Shown: piece by piece, positions 5,134 through 6,652 of the stretch
How positions within the stretch are numbered: position 1 is the stretch's first letter
Layout of the letters: each line of letters begins with the position of its first letter
Origin: Rhodocyclales bacterium
GTDB lineage: Bacteria; Pseudomonadota; Gammaproteobacteria; Burkholderiales; Rhodocyclaceae
NCBI GenBank assembly: GCA_021286885.1
Contig: JAJTBM010000165.1
Coordinates: forward strand, 1-6,652
Direction of reading: 5' to 3'
DNA length: 6,652 nt
Position numbers and translations under genes: made by a program
Notes under the pieces: generated by a model
What the model saw: only the letters and a program-made list of their open reading frames with translations
What the model was told of the DNA's origin: nothing
Database searches by the model: none

Positions 5134-6340
5134 ATGCGGGGGCAAAGGCTTGGTCAGGGTTGGCAACCGGGCCGTTCTCGCCCCAGTAGGGGGAGAGCTT
5201 GCGCAGTTGGGCCACGATGCCGGGGACGGCAGCAATCACGCGATCCACTTCGGCCTCGGTGTTGTAGCGGGACAGGGAGAAACGCACCGTGCCGTGGGCG
5301 GCGGTGTAGGGAATCCCCATGGCGCGCATCACGTGGGAAGGCTCCAGGCTGCCGGAGGTGCAGGCCGAGCCGCTGGAGGCGGCGATGCCCTGCTTGTTGA
5401 GCAGCATCAGAATGGCTTCCCCTTCGATGTACTCGAAGGCGATGTTGGCGGTGTTGGGCAGCCGGTTGTCCGGATTGCCGGTGACGAAGGCATTGGGCAC
5501 CACGGCCAGAATGCCGGCTTCCAGCTTGTCGCGCAGGGCGCGAACGTGGGTCTGCTCCTGGGCAATGGAGGCCTGGGCCAGTTCGCAGGCCACACCCAGC
5601 CCGATGATGCTGGGGGCGTTCTCGGTGCCGGCCCGGCGCCCACGCTCCTGGTGGCCGCCCCGCAGGAAGGGACGGAAGCGCACGCCGCGCCGCACGTAGA
5701 GCACGCCGATGCCCTTGGGCGCGTGCAGCTTGTGGCCCGAGGCCGAGAGCATGTCGATCTTGGTGTCGGCCAGGTTGATTTCCACCTTGCCCACCGCCTG
5801 CACCGCATCGGTGTGGAACATGATGCCGGCAGCGTTGGCCATGTCGGCCATCTGCACCACGGGGAAGAAGGTGCCGGTTTCGTTGTTGGCCCACATCACC
5901 GAAACAATCGCCACCTTGTCGGTGAGCAGCTTGGCGTAGGCGTCCAGATCAAGCCGGCCCTTGCCGTCCACCTTGAGCCGGTGGATGGTGTAGCCGTCTT
6001 TCTCCAGCTGTTCGCACAGGGCCAGAATGGCCGGGTGCTCCACCACCGTGGTGATGATTTCCTTGCGCTCCGGCTGGGCCTTGAGGGCCGACATGATGGC
6101 GGTGTTGTTGGATTCGGTGCCGCAGGAGGTGAACACGATTTCCGAATCAAACTCGGCCCCCAGCAGCTTTTGCACCTTGGTGCGGGCGGCCTTGAGTGCC
6201 ACCCCGACCTTGTTGCCGAAGCTGTGCATGCTGGAGGCGTTGCCAAACTGCTCGGTGAAATAGGGCAGCATGGCCTCCACGACCTGCACATCGCAGGCGG
6301 TCGTGGCGTTGTTGTCAAAGTAGATCGGGGTGGTGCTCAT
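5126..6340 (-). CDS. nifS: NifS, cysteine desulfurase for nitrogenase Fe-S clusters
   Basis: NifS is a PLP enzyme that takes sulfur from cysteine, holds it as a persulfide and passes it to NifU. The 404-residue protein shows DNNATT (9-14), the PLP-stacking His in EHP (H102), ANNETG (151-156), HTDAVQ with PLP-contacting D178, and the PLP lysine K204 in [10 protein letters not shown]. The catalytic cysteine is C327 in [15 protein letters not shown]. These positions are within about two residues of those in Azotobacter NifS (group I desulfurase). The ATG at 6340 is preferred: GGAGG (6349-6353) stands 8 nt upstream and the sequence starts at the conserved region. The longer frame from 6400 adds a Pro-rich piece that overlaps nifU. 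It follows nifU by 4 nt. Confidence 0.96.
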   Translation of the reverse strand: MSTTPIYFDNNATTACDVQVVEAMLPYFTEQFGNASSMHSFGNKVGVALKAARTKVQKLLGAEFDSEIVFTSCGTESNNTAIMSALKAQPERKEIITTVVEHPAILALCEQLEKDGYTIHRLKVDGKGRLDLDAYAKLLTDKVAIVSVMWANNETGTFFPVVQMADMANAAGIMFHTDAVQAVGKVEINLADTKIDMLSASGHKLHAPKGIGVLYVRRGVRFRPFLRGGHQERGRRAGTENAPSIIGLGVACELAQASIAQEQTHVRALRDKLEAGILAVVPNAFVTGNPDNRLPNTANIAFEYIEGEAILMLLNKQGIAASSGSACTSGSLEPSHVMRAMGIPYTAAHGTVRFSLSRYNTEAEVDRVIAAVPGIVAQLRKLSPYWGENGPVANPDQAFAPAYA

Positions 6341-6344
6341 GATT

Positions 6345-6652
6345 TCAGCCTCCGTGGGATGCGCAGGCGTGGGCCTGGGCCTTGGCAGCGGGAACAACAC
6401 GGACGAATTCGCCCAGGGCTTCGATCATCTTGGTCTGGATGCCGGCCAGGGTCGCGGCTTCCATCTGGCAGCCGGAGCAAGCGCCCACCAGGTTCACCAG
6501 GATGTTCTTGCCATCCACATCCACCAGTTCGATGTCGCCCCGGTCGGCCAGCAGGGTCGGGCGCACGGCGGCAATCACTTCCTCGATCTTGCGGATGCGG
6601 GCCAGGGTGCCCAGCTTGGGGGTGGCGGCCACGGCGGGTTTTTCCGCTTTCT
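6345..6652 (-). CDS. nifU: NifU Fe-S scaffold protein, C-terminal domain only (5' end beyond window)
   Basis: The reading frame is open to the right edge, so only the last 101 residues are seen. They begin in a linker ([14 protein letters not shown]) and then form the Nfu-type domain: [21 protein letters not shown], then [12 protein letters not shown] with the CxxC pair that binds a [4Fe-4S] cluster for transfer to apo-nitrogenase. Full NifU also has an IscU-like N-terminal domain and a central [2Fe-2S] domain, both expected outside the window. The short tail after the domain contains one further Cys and two His (AHACASHGG). The apparent start codon at 6632 is an internal GTG (Val) and should not be taken as the start. 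The gene leads the visible part of the operon, 4 nt before nifS. Confidence 0.93.
   Translation of the reverse strand, partial: KAEKPAVAATPKLGTLARIRKIEEVIAAVRPTLLADRGDIELVDVDGKNILVNLVGACSGCQMEAATLAGIQTKMIEALGEFVRVVPAAKAQAHACASHGG

Noticed and set aside
3805..5400. A 531-codon open frame on the plus strand opposite nifV and parts of cysE and nifS
   Set aside because: It is a long antisense frame produced by high GC codon bias. The minus strand encodes clearly conserved proteins with catalytic motifs, while this product is low-complexity Gly/Pro/Arg-rich.

Overview
The window joins two unlike pieces of DNA. Positions 1 to about 588 look like the start of a class 1 integron cassette array: the right part of attI1, then one gene cassette encoding a small zinc-ribbon, membrane-anchored protein of unknown function, then a probable but degenerate attC. 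Positions from about 827 to the right edge carry the 3' part of a nitrogen-fixation operon on the minus strand. In transcription order it reads nifU (3' end only), nifS, nifV, a cysE/nifP-type serine acetyltransferase, a small helical-repeat protein, nifW, nifZ and nifM. The two parts converge, and the region between them (589-826) holds two strong hairpins that look like the operon's terminators.

The nif part is very GC-rich. Its order (nifU-nifS-nifV-cysE-orf-nifW-nifZ-nifM) resembles that of Azotobacter, Pseudomonas stutzeri and Azoarcus-like diazotrophs. With a class 1 attI1 beside it, the best guess is an environmental betaproteobacterium of the Azoarcus/Thauera group carrying a chromosomal class 1 integron. 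That assignment is inference; no rRNA or other taxonomic marker is present. The cassette is visibly less GC-rich than the nif genes, as expected for acquired DNA.

The nif genes form one tightly packed transcription unit whose promoter lies beyond the right edge. nifS and nifV overlap by 8 nt, nifZ and nifM by 1 nt, and nifU/nifS, nifV/cysE and cysE/orf are 4-10 nt apart. Several Shine-Dalgarno sequences are built into the end of the preceding gene. Together the genes serve nitrogenase maturation. NifU and NifS build Fe-S clusters, and the serine acetyltransferase supplies the cysteine precursor that feeds NifS. NifV makes homocitrate for FeMo-co, NifW and NifZ assist MoFe protein maturation, and NifM is the prolyl isomerase needed for active Fe protein. 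No integrase gene, antibiotic-resistance gene, qacE/sul1 3' conserved segment or Tn402 terminal repeat is visible. I see no wholly new system here. The most notable things are the integron/nif junction, the uncharacterised cassette protein, and the Cys-rich tail of the nif-linked acetyltransferase.
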